Assembly: GCA_003427395.1 (NCBI GenBank)
Contig: BFEA01000030.1
Coordinates: 2,704,274 to 2,743,007, forward strand
DNA length: 38,734 nt
Source of the DNA: Chara braunii
Taxonomy: Eukaryota > Streptophyta > Charophyceae > Charales > Characeae
Reading direction: 5' to 3'
Shown here: positions 10,167 through 21,347 of the stretch, piece after piece
Position numbering within the stretch: position 1 is the stretch's first letter
Layout: each line of letters opens with the position of its first letter
Notes under the pieces: model-generated
Told to the model about the DNA's origin: nothing
What the model saw: the letters and a program-made list of their open reading frames with translations, nothing else
The model's database searches: none
Position numbers and translations under genes: made by a program

Positions 10167-10782
10167 GATTATGGGCCCTACATAGTACGTCATCATTGCG
10201 ACTGCTTGCGTACGCTTGCATTGCGAGGCGGTATGCCCTGCGTCCGCGGAGTTTAGTACTGATTCTCGCGCACGACGCTTATCTGATTTCCGCGTTGGAA
10301 AGTTATGGGATGGCTACTGAGGGACTAAGAGCGTTGTCACGTGTTTGTATTGCGTCGTTTGTGCGTATGTGTGTGTGCGTTTTGTTTTTTGTGTTCGTAA
10401 AGTGGTGTACGCGTGGTGTGTGGGATGCGTTCTAGTCGACCGACGACGGACCGCGCTTGGGACTTCAGCCCCCCAAGATGTCGGTTCGCATGAGGGTCTG
10501 ATAGGCGTATTACCGCGCGTACCCCCTATGCTACAGCGCACGAGAAATGCCATCGGCTGGTCCACCTCTGCGATTGCAACTGATTAGCTTTCGTACTGTG
10601 GACTGGTAGCTCGGCGGGGATACGTCCACCGATGGGAGGTGATAGCTCCCGTAAGGTGGAGGTAAGTTGTGCCTCGCGTAGGCCCTATCCTGTCGTAGGG
10701 GCTCGCGAGAGCTATGACTGGTGCACTCGGCCGGAGGGTTCCGCGCCGCCATGTGCGATGCCGGACCGATGCGCTCGACAGG

Positions 10783-10800
10783 TGGCACCGTTGCCGGGGA
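10783..10800 (+). other. Primer-binding site of the giant LTR element
   Basis: TGGCACCGTTGCCGGGGA begins two bases after the 5' LTR end. Its reverse complement ends GGTGCCA, as a tRNA 3' end with CCA should. It differs at one base from TGGCGCCGTTGCCGGGGA, which I recall as the tRNA-Asp-type site of plant Athila-like elements. The tRNA identity rests on memory, but the position relative to GACA is seen directly. Confidence 0.8.
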
Positions 10801-10823
10801 TAACGGCTACCTACCGTTGTCCC
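10797..10823 (+). repeat. Hairpin overlapping the end of the primer-binding site
   Basis: GGGATAACGG (10797-10806) pairs with CCGTTGTCCC (10814-10823), 10 pairs including one T-G wobble, with a 7-base loop. It would cover the 3' bases of the primer-binding site in the RNA. Confidence 0.45.
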
Positions 10824-13036
10824 TGGTGGAACGACATCCGAGTATGAAAGTGAGAAATAGGCAACTCGGAAGTTTTGATAGGCTTGTATGAGTGATTGGC
10901 TAATATTTTGACTATCGCTGGGAGTACCGTGAGGACTGAGGGGTCCCTAGAAACCGAGCCTTGATTCGAGGCAGGTTGATAATCCGTGGAGAATAATTGC
11001 ATCTGCTCTATTGACCGGATTAGGAGAAAGTGGTTGATCGTATAAGGTATTGGATAGAGCATGAAGTGAGGGTTAGTTCTGCGAGTGGGGTTTGAGTGAT
11101 GCAGTAAGGGTTGCTTGAGATCGATAAGCGCCTTGACTATACGCAGTGAGCACTGCCTAGTATGCGATTAACTGGAGTTGAAAGGCTCTTTGACTTTAAT
11201 GATTGATGAGTTTGGGTAATGCCTTGTAGGCTCGATTCGGCTAGGAATGAGCAAGGTGGTACTGGCGTTGCTAAGTATGCCTGTTATTGGAGTTAAAGGC
11301 TAATTGACTCGTTACGTGATTGTTGTGCAGAGCCTGCCGTGGAAGATAATCAAGTTAAGGCGGAGCGTCTCTCCTAGTCATGTGACTCCTACGTTAGAGG
11401 AAGTTGCCGATACGAGGGCAGCACGGGTGAGGGGATGATTGATAAAGTGCGAAGTAAGGAGGTTAATTTTAAGGATATTTCCTTGAGCTCAGGCTGGGAT
11501 ATGATATGATAGGTAGTACGGCCAGTACGGTGCTTAAACTCGTCGATAGCGTGAGTTGATGATGATTTGAGTCGCTTGCGGACTGTTTGGCTAACTATTG
11601 ATAGATCTCGAGAAGTAGTGGCCACTAGGATAGCGGTTTGGCTAGTCCGAAGAGAGACCTATGTGTTAATTATATGTGATATATGTATATATGGCATTTA
11701 TGATTGTTTGTTTAGTTGTCTCTATATATGTACTTTTATTATGTTCTGTTTGATGTTTGATTGATGGTGTATGTATGGATTGCCTTTCACAGACACATAG
11801 ATTCTGCGTTTCACATTCACCCCTGGCATGGGACCAGGGGTGAATGGGGTGACTTACTTCTGTGGAAGGTGGTTCTTTCGAGAAGGAGTTAGTCGGCGTG
11901 TATAATTTGTCCTTAGTGGAAGTGCATTCTTGAGTTGTTACTCCCTCGATGAGGCTTAAGGAAGCGGTTATTCGTCTCGGAACTGATAGTGAGACCCATG
12001 CCGGAACTATGCTGCTGGTCCATTAGTGGGGTGTTGTTGTCTTTCCTGTAATGGGAGAGTAACTACATTATCTGTTGAGGGAGGAGGAAAGGGCTTGCTA
12101 CCTCACTGAGGCTGTGATGGCCAGGTGGAGCAGCTACTGCTTAGTGAGAGCGGTCCAGGAGTAGCGATCTGGGTTCGTCTCGCATTAAGCAAGTAAGGGC
12201 ACAGACTCGCTATCCATTGTCCTGACAGGTATGAATAGGCCTGACTATCTGACCATGATTAGTCAAGCGCTGAAATGAGAGAGGGTTGCGGTGAGGCTTG
12301 ATCTTTAGAGCGGGGCTCGGGAGTCAAGATGTTATCTCAAGAGGATCACACCGCCCCTCTGTATTATATGCTTCGCTTAAGAGATGAAGGGGGTATCAAT
12401 TGTATCATGCTAATCACTCATTGTAAGTCTTAGTCTGTTTTGTATAAACTAAGATATGTTTTGAGAACTATGTTGTTATATAGCTGGCAGTTGAGTTGGC
12501 TTTGTGTGGTTATGTACAAAGCATACTGGGCTCTTCAGTTACCACCCCTGCAGATAAGTTGTGCTTATTACGTTGTAATCGTGATTACGAGTATATCCTA
12601 GTTATTGTGGGTTGTACTGCATTTTGGGATGAAGGTTTGGGGTACTCACCTATATGACATGTATATTGTATTTTTCTAGATGGTGAAAGTGATATCTGAT
12701 TAAGGTCGGAGTTATGACTCGAAGGCTTTATCGACAGGTATTTGGTGTTCTACTGCCGATGAATATTTGTGTGAAGGACTCTCTTCGGTATAGCCGATTG
12801 TTGGAATAGACTTTCTACGTGCGTATGCAATAAGTATCGGGATGATCTTAGCAGGGCATCATTGGCGTCCATTCTTTGAGTAATGTACCATGTTGTATGA
12901 ATAGTCACCATTAGGAAGTCGGTGTTTGTGCAAGGGGTATTACCATGGTATATTACCATCGATATCTTCCTAAATTGGGCGGTCGCAAACGCTGGAAGTG
13001 GATGGTTTTAGGGAAAGATGATCTGAGAATAAGGGT
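10824..13036 (+). other. Internal region of the giant element, left part, no gene seen
   Basis: No coding sequence is supported. A diverged tandem pair of about 113 bp lies at roughly 11158-11330 (CTAGTATGC, then GGAGTTGAAAGGCT, TTGACT). A strong nested hairpin is at 11783-11869. The rest is moderately AT-rich with short open frames only. Confidence 0.5.
11783..11869 (+). repeat. Nested hairpin with 12-bp perfect inner stem
   Basis: Inner arms ATTCACCCCTGG (11815-11826) and CCAGGGGTGAAT (11834-11845) pair perfectly around CATGGGA. Outer arms CCTTTCACAGA (11783-11793) and TCTGTGGAAGG (11859-11869) pair over 11 positions with one T-G wobble. An extended fold of about 87 nt is likely in plus-strand RNA. 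Confidence 0.65.
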
Positions 13037-13057
13037 TTGGGGATAAGGTGGTACAGT

Positions 13058-13819
13058 ATGATTGCCAATAGAATAACGGAAGGCGCATGCTGGACGTTTT
13101 TTCTGTCATGGGCAGAGCCCAGACCGGAGCAAAGGCAACTCAGGATGCCTTATGCGAAGGAAGATCCCAGTGTGACCCTGCCTGTCAAGGGGGAAGATGG
13201 GCTTGAGATTTTCTTGCCGAGGCGAGTCAGGGAGGGAGAGTACATCTCTTCCTTGTGGGGCGCACCGATAGGCAAGGATATTTTTACCTAGATCGAGTCC
13301 GACTTTGATGATGGCCAGGACGGTGCGATTGTAAGAGTGACTTTGTATGCGCCTTCTTCGTTTTGGGCTTTACATGGGATTGAGCTGGCGCTTGGGCATG
13401 AGAGCCTGTTGGCGAGACCTTTGAGGGTAGCTGAGGGAGCTGAAGCAAAGTGGACGAATGACAGGGTCCAGGAAGGAGAGGAGCAGGTGGAGACCCGTAT
13501 AGAGGTCAAGCATGCTGAAGAGTTTGCACTTCCCTCAGTCCCATTGCGAGTTGTCCTGCCAGAATTCATGGTAGAGGCATGTTTTGGGGGACAGGCGAGG
13601 GTGGAAGACGCTGCAGAGGCTGCCGTGAAGGTGCGAGAATGGGGATATGCACAGTACATGTGCGAGTTGATAAATGGGTTGTATCTAGAACGAAGGTTCT
13701 TGTCCCATAGCCAGGAACTTAGGAACCTGGCCACTGTAATGGATGCTTATGCAAGTTCGCACAACCCAAATGAAGGAGTTGTAGACTGGGATGAGGTTCG
13801 TGCCACAGTTGGCCGATAG
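13058..13819 (+). pseudogene. Unknown ORF of the giant element (about 253 codons, one internal TAG)
   Basis: From ATG 13058 the frame runs to a stop at 13817-13819, with a single TAG at 13289-13291 after APIGKDIFT. After the TAG it resumes in the same frame with IESDFDDGQDGAIVRVTLYA. The frame could start 21 bases earlier only at a TTG. The first part is basic to mixed (FLPRRVREGEYISSLWGAP). The second part has an acidic stretch (AKWTNDRVQEGEEQVETRIE) and an Ala/Val-rich helical segment (ARVEDAAEAAVKVREWG). It ends VVDWDEVRATVGR. I recognise no protease, RT, integrase, capsid or zinc-finger motif. Its codon use and lack of other stops over 760 bases make it the only credible ORF in the internal region. 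It could be a captured gene, a very diverged Gag or an element-specific protein. The TAG could be a decayed codon or a read-through site. Confidence 0.6.
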
Positions 13820-15420
13820 GGAGTGTCCATGTATCCTGCTAGGGGGTGTTTTTCACAGACAATGTGCACATAGGTGAAGATAAGGGCTAGGGTGGCAGGC
13901 CAACCAGTTGTATGGACTGAACCCCTTTATGTTAACTGGCAAGATGCATCAGGATGGGTTGCAGGGGTAAGCTGTGAAGAAGCCAGGTCTGGGTGGGATG
14001 GGCCTGGAAGTTTGAGGAGACTGCAGAGATAAATAAGAAAACCCCATTTGAATAGATACGACGTGCAAACGGAAGGGGGTTTTCATTCATAATGGTTCGG
14101 TAAGACGGCCCGAATTATAGGCAAAAGGGACCCCAATAGAATAGTTGTATATGGGGGGGGTATGTTTGGTCTGCATCGGATCGTGCTATCGATATGTTTC
14201 TAGTAACTAGGGCTGGGAGATGAGTTTTAAATAAGGGTTTATCTCCCTAGACCTATTGATTGAGAAAAGAAGAGACGAGACCTAGGCTCTGTTTTAGATC
14301 CGAATGGTTGTATATATGAGAGAGATCTGAGGGGCTTGAGGGGAAGCCTTGATGTGGGAGAAGGTAGACCCCCTAACCTAGGGGTGCATTGCGGGAGACT
14401 TGTGTATATATGATGGATCATAGGAGGCTCCAGGGTGGGGCTGGGGAGATACCTTTCTAAGGCTCCTGCGACTAATTGAAGGTAGGATAGCAAGAGCATG
14501 GCCCAAGCATGGAAACGAGCCTCACGCATGGACGGATTGCTGAAGGCAAATATGGATGAGGGTGTGGCTTAGAGGGCCCGCTTGTGTGCTTGGGAGATCA
14601 TGCGAGATTTGACTCCTTCTAGATCGATGTTCTAGAAATATTGCCCTAGGATACAGGGGAGGGGCTATGTCTTGAAGGATGGATTTCCTCATGGCCATAC
14701 TACCCGGAACTACAAGGGCGTATACATCCATGCATTTGTGTATAGAATGTGCGTGGAACCTTGGTAGGCTTGGACTTAAGTTTCAAGTAAGCGGGGACAA
14801 TATGTACAGTGTTTTGATTCTAGACCAAATTTTAGTCTCGAGCGAGTGAGACACGGGAGGGGCTTGGTCCTACTTTGTCCAAGAGTTAAATATGTCTGGA
14901 GTTACTTGGGTCCCTCTGATTTGAGGGGTATGATTACATCATGACCAGGACTGTGTTAGTATTAGTTCTTGTTAAGGAGGGCGCGATTTTCGTTGTGTGA
15001 TGCTAGTACCAGGTTGAGTTCGAGATTGTTCGACTCCATGTGTACATATGTAATTCGAGACCATTCGGTTTGCGTTTGAGTTGGGATATCATACCCCTGG
15101 GTATATATTGAATTGAGATCTTTATCTGAGGCTATTCCTTGTATATGACGATCGCGATCATTCTCACATGTGTGGTTTTATCCTAATGTATGATGATTCT
15201 GTATGAGAGAAGTATGAGGAACATCTCATGAGTTGTGTGGATTTTTGTGAGAATGAGTGGATGTGAATTGTCTACTCTTCGGTATACTCGTGCGGTCTGC
15301 TTACGAGCAGGACAGGGCCGAGTATAAGGAGAGGAAGTGCGGTCTGTTATTGTGAAAGCGTGAGAATCCTAAGGGATTTTACGAGTCTCTGAGACTCGAA
15401 TACTTACCATGTCGGATGTT
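13820..15420 (+). other. Internal region of the giant element, middle part, no gene seen
   Basis: No ORF is supported. About 220 bases after the unknown ORF there is a perfect 9-bp inverted repeat, GAAAACCCC (14037-14045) and GGGGTTTTC (14076-14084). A run of eight Gs lies at about 14152-14160. Confidence 0.45.
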
Positions 15421-15438
15421 GTACGGTTGGGTTGCGAA

Positions 15439-15568
15439 GAGGGCCCATAAGCAGGTCCCTCAGTTTGAGTTGTGTCGCGGTTGAGTTGCGAAGAGGGCCC
15501 ATAAGCAGATCCCTCAGTTTGAGTTGTGTCGTGGTTGGGTTGTGGAGAGGACTCATAAGTAGGCCTCT
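15439..15568 (+). repeat. Three-unit tandem hairpin array with CATAAG loops
   Basis: Three units of about 54 bp each carry a stem-loop. They are GAGGGCC/GGTCCCTC around CATAAGCA (15439-15461), GAGGG/CCCTC (15493-15515), and AGAGGACT/AGGCCTCT around CATAAGT (15546-15568). Units are joined by CAGTTTGAGTTGTGTCG-type spacer. The third unit has changed both arms, yet still pairs at 7 of 8 positions. The CATAAG loop resembles the CATAAG/TATAAG core of the LTR hairpins. Confidence 0.7.
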
Positions 15569-15569
15569 A

Positions 15570-16898
15570 AGTTTGAGTTGTCTTATGGTTGAGACCCCTT
15601 CAGATTAAGGAAGGTGGTAATGTAGGTTATTGGGAGACTCATCTCCAGAAGGAAGGTGTTTTAAGAAGGGTCGCGTGATAGCCCATCCTAAAGAGAGAGG
15701 GATGGCTGGGAGACCTATTGGGAGGGACCTCCTTCGTGTGAAAGGTGGCTAACAGATTTAAGGGCATGATAAGCAAAGTTTGAGTTGATAAAGTCTGACG
15801 AAAGGAACCAGAATTACGGATTGGATCATTGGTGGAATTGAGAAGGTCGCAAGTCAGTGCATAGTCGTGGGATATGTGATCTGTTGTCTCTGATCAAGTC
15901 AACGGGCCACGGCCTTGTGTGTGAGCCTGGCAGTGGACCTGTTTGTGATTGTGAAAAGGAGCCATGCCTTCTATGGCGTCCCATAGGGAGCTGGTAAACG
16001 TTTTTAAAGTGAGACAGACCCCTGCGTAGTCCCGCAGTGGGCCTGTAGTCTGTTTTGCGACGCACCGTCTAGACACTTGTGCTAATCCCAAGGCATATTA
16101 AGGAATACCAAGCTAAATGGTAAAGGTTAGCACCTCTAGGGCGCAACCCCTATTGGATGACTGCAACCCAACACAACCTGGTTGCGGGCCCACGTCTACC
16201 AACAGGGTAAGAGTTTAAGGGGTTATGCATGCCCCAGAGAAATTACCCCGGTGGGATGGCGGGGGATATGAGTCGAGACTTTGGGTAGTCCTGATTCAAT
16301 GCTTATCAGGAGAAAACCTATCGTTGCATAACCAACGAAGGAACTGCCGTTAAAATAACAATGCGGTAGGCCGTAGATCTGGCTTGATCAACCAGACTAT
16401 GGTGGACCGAGATGGAGACCTAGCACTTCTTTACTAGACAGCAGAAGAGGCGGAGATGAAATTTGAGTACATATATATGTATATATGCCTGATTGGGAGG
16501 GTTTCGGCGAGGAAGGCGAGAGTGCCTTCTGAGGTCTCGTTTAAGGCCTGCGTCCCTGGGTATGACTCTGCTTACGAGAAGGAGTCTAACAGGGGCACTC
16601 AATGAGAAGCCGGCGTTTGTCTAGGACGAAGGAGAGAGGACGGTTTAGAGGGCCTTTGGAACTTATGTTGTAGTATCGATGTGTAATACACAAGAGTCCT
16701 AGTGTCAGGACGATGGAGACTCAGGTAAAAACCCTGGCGGCATATAGTTGTGTGGGGACGGATTGTTGGAGGCCTCGAACCTGAGTCTGTTTGCTAATCG
16801 GATTGGTTCCTTTCTCGTCAGCATTTGGAGTGCGGATGAATTTATAGCTTCTGATTTAGCGAAGCGACGGGGACGTCACTTAATAGGGTCCGGTAAGT
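15570..16898 (+). other. Internal region of the giant element, right part, no gene seen
   Basis: No gene recognised. A clear polypurine tract directly before the 3' LTR at 16899 is absent. The last 40 bases contain GAAGCGACGGGGACG and then mixed sequence ending CCGGTAAGT. Confidence 0.45.
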
Positions 16899-18806
16899 TG
16901 TCAGCGCGAATACCCTTACAAGGGTATCCGCCCTGGGTTTTGCAAGTGACAGAGATTAAGTTTGAGTTGGAATTTTTGAGTAGACTGCGTGAGTTGTAGC
17001 AGTCTATCGGCTGAAAGTTTGACTAGAATGTCTAGAAGCAGAGAGTGAGTGGGCGCGCGAGTTTAAGGCGCGCGTGATATTTTTTTATTTTTTTTTATTT
17101 TTTTGATGACTGAAGGGTTGGCGTGATCCCCGGCCGGAGCCTTTTTCTGCTGGTTACTTATTTTTTGATTAAGCTAGGATTAAAAAAATTACGTCCGTTG
17201 ATTAGTGTGCTTACCTGTGACCTATGCGTATGTGCGGAGGACGGCATCTAAACCGAGAAGGCTTCGAAGTATTTGTGGTAGGTCTACGCTTTGCGTAGGA
17301 TAGGTTTGATTTAGGTGTCCGTTAGAGCTAGACCCTGTTTGGGCCTAGCGCTAGCAGTTGCAGTGGCGGATGTTCATCAAAGAGTTTCAGGGATCGAGAT
17401 CGAGCGGCGGCAACTCGCGGATATCAGAGTAACGCGGAGGAGACCAAGCGGTTGGCCGCGGCGACGCGGGGCTATCCTACTTGGTCTACATTGGAGGTGT
17501 CGGAATGTTGCTAGCATATCCTGACGATTAGAAAATCATAAAACTATTTTATTATTGTCATAATTTTTATTTTTATGCGTCAGGCGCTCCTTGACTTGGA
17601 CGCTACGTCAGGGTTAATGGCCGGCGCGGCGACCGAGGACCTTGAGCGTGCGCCTCTTTCGGCGGGCCTGTTCGGGTCCTGCGCGTACGGGATGCTGGTG
17701 GAATTCCTCGGCCTTGCCCGTCTCGAAGCACGGACCAAGGAGTCAATGTGCATACAGGCCGGCGGGTGGGTAGTGCCAAGTCGAAGGAAACATGGGTGGC
17801 GCGGGCCATTTGTGGGCGTGCCGCCCACCAGACACGAGTCTATTGCGGGAGGGTTGAGTGCGTGCGTGCCCACTAGGACATAAAAATGGCGGGGCTTGCA
17901 TCAGGGCAGGCCACGGACTGTAAGGGCCGCCCGCACGATGCCCTTTCCCCACTGCGGCCTTCAGAGTCCCCCTCTGAGCATCTGTTGTTGCCACCGAGAG
18001 CCGTACCGAGGCTGATTCATCAAGGCCCGTGCTCCAAGGTAGGCCATAGAGCAGGCCGCATCCTCAGTCCGCGGCCAGCCGTATGAGTGGGGCCTGGTTG
18101 TTGGGAGCCCGAGGGCGCAACGGGCTCTGAGCAGCGTAGGAAAGGCTGTGGCGACAGCCTCCCAGGGAATGACCGAACGGCCGGAGGGGCTGGTCGGGCG
18201 GCGCAGCACAGAGCAACGGCAGAATGGGTGGTGGAAGACGGCGGGCGGACCTGGACGGGGAACCGCACCGGGTGCATGCGCGGAAGGGCCAGCGGTATGT
18301 CCCGAGGCAGTGGGCGACGGGCCGGAGGGAGCAGGCTGGAGGCTATAACGGGCCGTAGCGGACTGGTAGCGGAACCAGCCGGGTGCAAGGCTGTCGGCCA
18401 GGTTGTCGGCCACTGCGTAGGGGTGAAGGACTATTTGGGCCGCCCGACGGGAAGTCTTACTAAGTGCTACAGTCGTCGCGCAGGCCTCAGACGGGTGGGC
18501 ATTGTCGGGTTGAAGAAAGCGAGGAGCGCAGCGGTGAGAGGGGGCAGGAAGGAAGCGGATGAACCTGGCCAACGAATCGCGCTAGGTGCGTGCACGTTGG
18601 GGAACGGGGATTGGCAGAGGAGTGAGGACGAGGTGACCGAGCGGGCGCTGCATAGAGCGGAGGTGAGGAGGACGAGGCCGGCGGATAGACCACAGCGGGG
18701 TGCTGCCGGGACGTTGAGGTGAGTGAACCGAGACGTAGGCCTGCACCAAGTGCTTTCGGGGATGGAAATGGCAGAAAAGGGGATCGGGCGCAGTCAGGGG
18801 AACTTA

Positions 18807-19553
18807 GCTCGCTCGATTCGTAACGGAATCGAGCGGGAAAGATCACTATTTTAGGGGGTTTGTGGTCATGTGAGCGTGATAGTTGGGTTAGATTTGGCAT
18901 TAGAGTAGCGGAATAGGAGTTAGAGGTGAAAGAGGGTGCAACGAGCTATGGTGGAGGGGAGGAAAGACGGAGGGAGAAATCGAGATGCCACTCGATTCCT
19001 GATGGAATCGAGTGAGGAGGGTGCCAAAGTTGGGGTTTAAGGGAGATGCGAAATCAAATTCGTCGTTAGTTGGGGCGATCAGTGAGTATATAAAAAGGGT
19101 AGGAAGAAAGTTAGTGCGTGGGAACTTTGTGAAAGTGGCTATGGCCGAATGAGGAAAGCGAAGGTCTCGCTCGTTTCCTGATGAAAACGAGCGAGCGTGG
19201 AGTCATTTCGGAGGCTATGAGGGAGGGCGAACCCTTATGTGATGTTAGATTAGGAAGATGGTTAGTGTATGAGCAGTTAGAAGTGAGAGGGGCCGTGCTG
19301 AGCTATGGCGGAAAAGCGAGCATGGTGAAATGAAAGTCACGTAGTTTCCTCGATTCTTAGCAGAATCGAACAAACTGAGAGGCATTTTGGGGGTTCTGGA
19401 GATCGGCGAGGCTGAATACGAAGTTAGATTTAGTAGAGAGTTAGCGTAGAGGAAGTTAGTAAGAAGGGGGCCTGCGCGGAGAGTCGGGGGAGAGAGCGAC
19501 AGCGGGAACTAAAAACGAGTATCCTGCTCGTTCCTACACGGAATCAAGCAAGG
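18807..19553 (+). repeat. 179-bp diverged tandem array, each unit centred on a palindrome
   Basis: Palindromes, as left arm, right arm and positions: GCTCGATTC/GAATCGAGC (18811-18834); CACTCGATTCC/GGAATCGAGTG, perfect 11 bp (18989-19014); CTCGCTCGTTT/AAACGAGCGAG, perfect 11 bp (19166-19195); CGATTCT/AGAATCG with outer GTTT/AAAC (19344-19375); and an imperfect TTGC-type pair (19523-19553). Centres are about 179, 179, 179 and 178 bp apart. Between them units share GTTAGATT, AGTTAG and GAGCTATGG remnants. Unit 3 differs from unit 2 by an A-to-T change matched by T-to-A in the other arm. Confidence 0.8.
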
Positions 19554-19989
19554 TAGGAGGGTAAGCAGAAGTTTGTGGATACTACGAATCCGATGACGTG
19601 GTCGGATTAGTTGAGGGTGAGGATTCATTGCCGTGCGGTCCGCAGACTGCGACGGGGGGGGGGTGAGCTCGAAAAACAGAATGTATCCGCCTGTGTTCTA
19701 GCGGAATATTCATTCGATTTTGTTCATCGCTGGAGGTAGTGAGAAGGTGGCTGTGCGTTGGAAACCCACCTGTTAGCCGGTGCGTCGCTCCGCCAGCCGA
19801 TGGAAGAATCCCCTTCGCTCTGCCCCTCGAGTAGGCACTCGACAGTTTTCGTGCACCCGACTATGTCTTAAGTGAGAGATTCATCCGATCTTGCTCGTCG
19901 TATCACCGGTGACAGTGGGAGGCCGACTGCAGGGTTGGGGACTTACCTGGTAGGGGGCCGCTCGGGTCGGGATGTCTGTGCTGCCTAGC

Positions 19990-20520
19990 TCAGTAGGCAG
20001 CAGTCTGCGGAGTCCTATCGTGATGTGAGATGGCCGGGTGCTGATTTGCCCCGTGTTGGAGATGTGGACGTTCCCGACTGGGCTCTGCTGCTACCCTGCT
20101 GCCCGTGCCCGGTTGCCTTCACCAGAGGTTCCTTGCAGAGCGATGTGCGCGCTGTACGGTGTAGCCGTATTGCTGCTATTGCCACGTGCTCTGCCGCTTC
20201 GCTATCGTGCCGTCCGTGGTTGCTGCTCGTGCACCTGGGGGTTGGTTGCCTTGCTGTTGGTGCCCTGTGCCGCACTGTTGCCCCTGGCACGGCCGGTACT
20301 ACGCCATTTCTGAGTTATTTGTGGCCCATCAGGTGGGAGGAGGCAGCGATTGTGTTGTTGCGCACGGCCGCCCGGGCTTGGGCTGTTCGATGTGGTGTGC
20401 TGCTACGGTGCCTTTCCTTGTTGCACACAAGTGTTGAACGCGCTGGGGCATTAGCGTTATTGCCATTGCCACTGCATTTCGGGCGTTGTGCGGTTACAGC
20501 GAAGTGCTAGACTGTTGCTG
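19990..20520. other. GC-rich TGCTG/GCC-biased stretch, no gene supported
   Basis: Several frames are open on both strands, giving proteins dominated by Leu, Ala, Cys, Arg and Val. This reflects biased composition, not a coding signature. No start context, domain or conserved counterpart is available, because the other LTR lacks this block. Confidence 0.5.
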
Positions 20521-21340
20521 GGTATAATTACTAGACATAGTTGTTGGGCACCAATGTTGAGCGGACTGGTTTAGCCATTGAAGGTTAACTTTTTAGGCTG
20601 TGTAGCGGCAGACCGGTCAAAAGCTACAGCGAGAGAATAAGGGAGGAGGGGGCGTACTCTATGGAACTCAGTCTGACTAGGCTGTGTAGTGAGGGTTTGG
20701 ACTAGGGACGCGGCATCGTAGCTTGAGGAAGAGGCGCTATTGCTGCGAACTAGGAGGTCATCAGAAAGTCAGCAACTAGCGGTTTGACTTCAGTTGACCA
20801 GCGACCGCGTGCTTTGGTCATCATTGCGGGGCCCTCAGGCGACTGAAGGTATCAAGGCCCTCTCGCACGAGTTTGAGGGCACCCTTCTTGTATCTGAGCG
20901 ACTCAAACTTTCTCTCTCTGCCCCTCTTACTCTAAGTCTAGTCTGTTGGTTCTGAGAGGAAGGCGGCAGGCGGGATTGCAACCCGTAATCCGCGCCAAGG
21001 CATTCGTGGGAGGCCCGCCCCACTGATTGCGGGAGCTCTGCCGGGACTCAGGAGAAGTCCTGGAGGCAGGGAACTGAGTGGTAATTCCCTGACTCCGCTT
21101 ATAAACCCAACTATAACCCCTATCTGTACGTTCTTCTATGGTTTGACAGGGTGTATTGCGTGAATCCTGTACTCTAATCTTGGTTTGACTTTCAGGACTT
21201 GAACTCAGTTGAAGTAAAGGAATGCGTGTGAAATGTCAGTTTCAGAGTTGTTGGTTGCCTGAAAGCAGATTATGAACAAAAAGGGTTGCATCTGGGGAAA
21301 GGTTGGGAGGAAGGTAGTATTGTGTGCGGGCTGATTGGGT
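20521..21340. other. Non-coding LTR sequence before the hairpin array
   Basis: No gene. A perfect small stem-loop CAGGGAA/TTCCCTG is near 21066-21090. The sequence otherwise shows no recognisable feature. Confidence 0.35.
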
Positions 21341-21347
21341 CGTTAAG

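Larger units (their letters stand above)
6275..10780 (+). repeat. 5' LTR of the giant element (4,506 bp, internally deleted)
   Basis: Begins TGTCGGCGCGAATACCC and ends GATGCGCTCGACA. Positions 6275-8012 match 16899-18634 and 8015-10780 match 21862-24634. By eye identity is mostly about 85-95%, with a nearly identical island at 9301-9900. At the junction 8012-8015 it lacks the 3,227 bp found in the 3' LTR. Landmarks are an ATACCCTT/AAGGGTAT palindrome at 6285-6302, T/A homopolymer runs at about 6450-6480, a GC-rich block at 6960-8010, the hairpin cluster 8084-8441, an AT-rich diverged repeat block at 8700-9160 and a GT-rich stretch at about 10340-10430. No protein gene is supported. Confidence 0.88.

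Noticed and set aside
10345-10435. Short open frame in a GT-rich stretch.
   Set aside because: Low-complexity Val/Cys/Phe-rich translation produced by GTGT-type sequence; no motif.
11815-11845. Bacterial-type intrinsic terminator.
   Set aside because: No T-tract follows the stem and the context is eukaryotic.
17961-18572. Minus-strand open frame of about 203 codons.
   Set aside because: Lies in the same GC-rich LTR block. The matching region of the 5' LTR is split into shorter frames. No motif.
20025-20510. Plus-strand open frame of about 161 codons, rich in Leu, Ala, Cys.
   Set aside because: Biased TGCTG/GCC composition, overlapping frames equally open, no domain.
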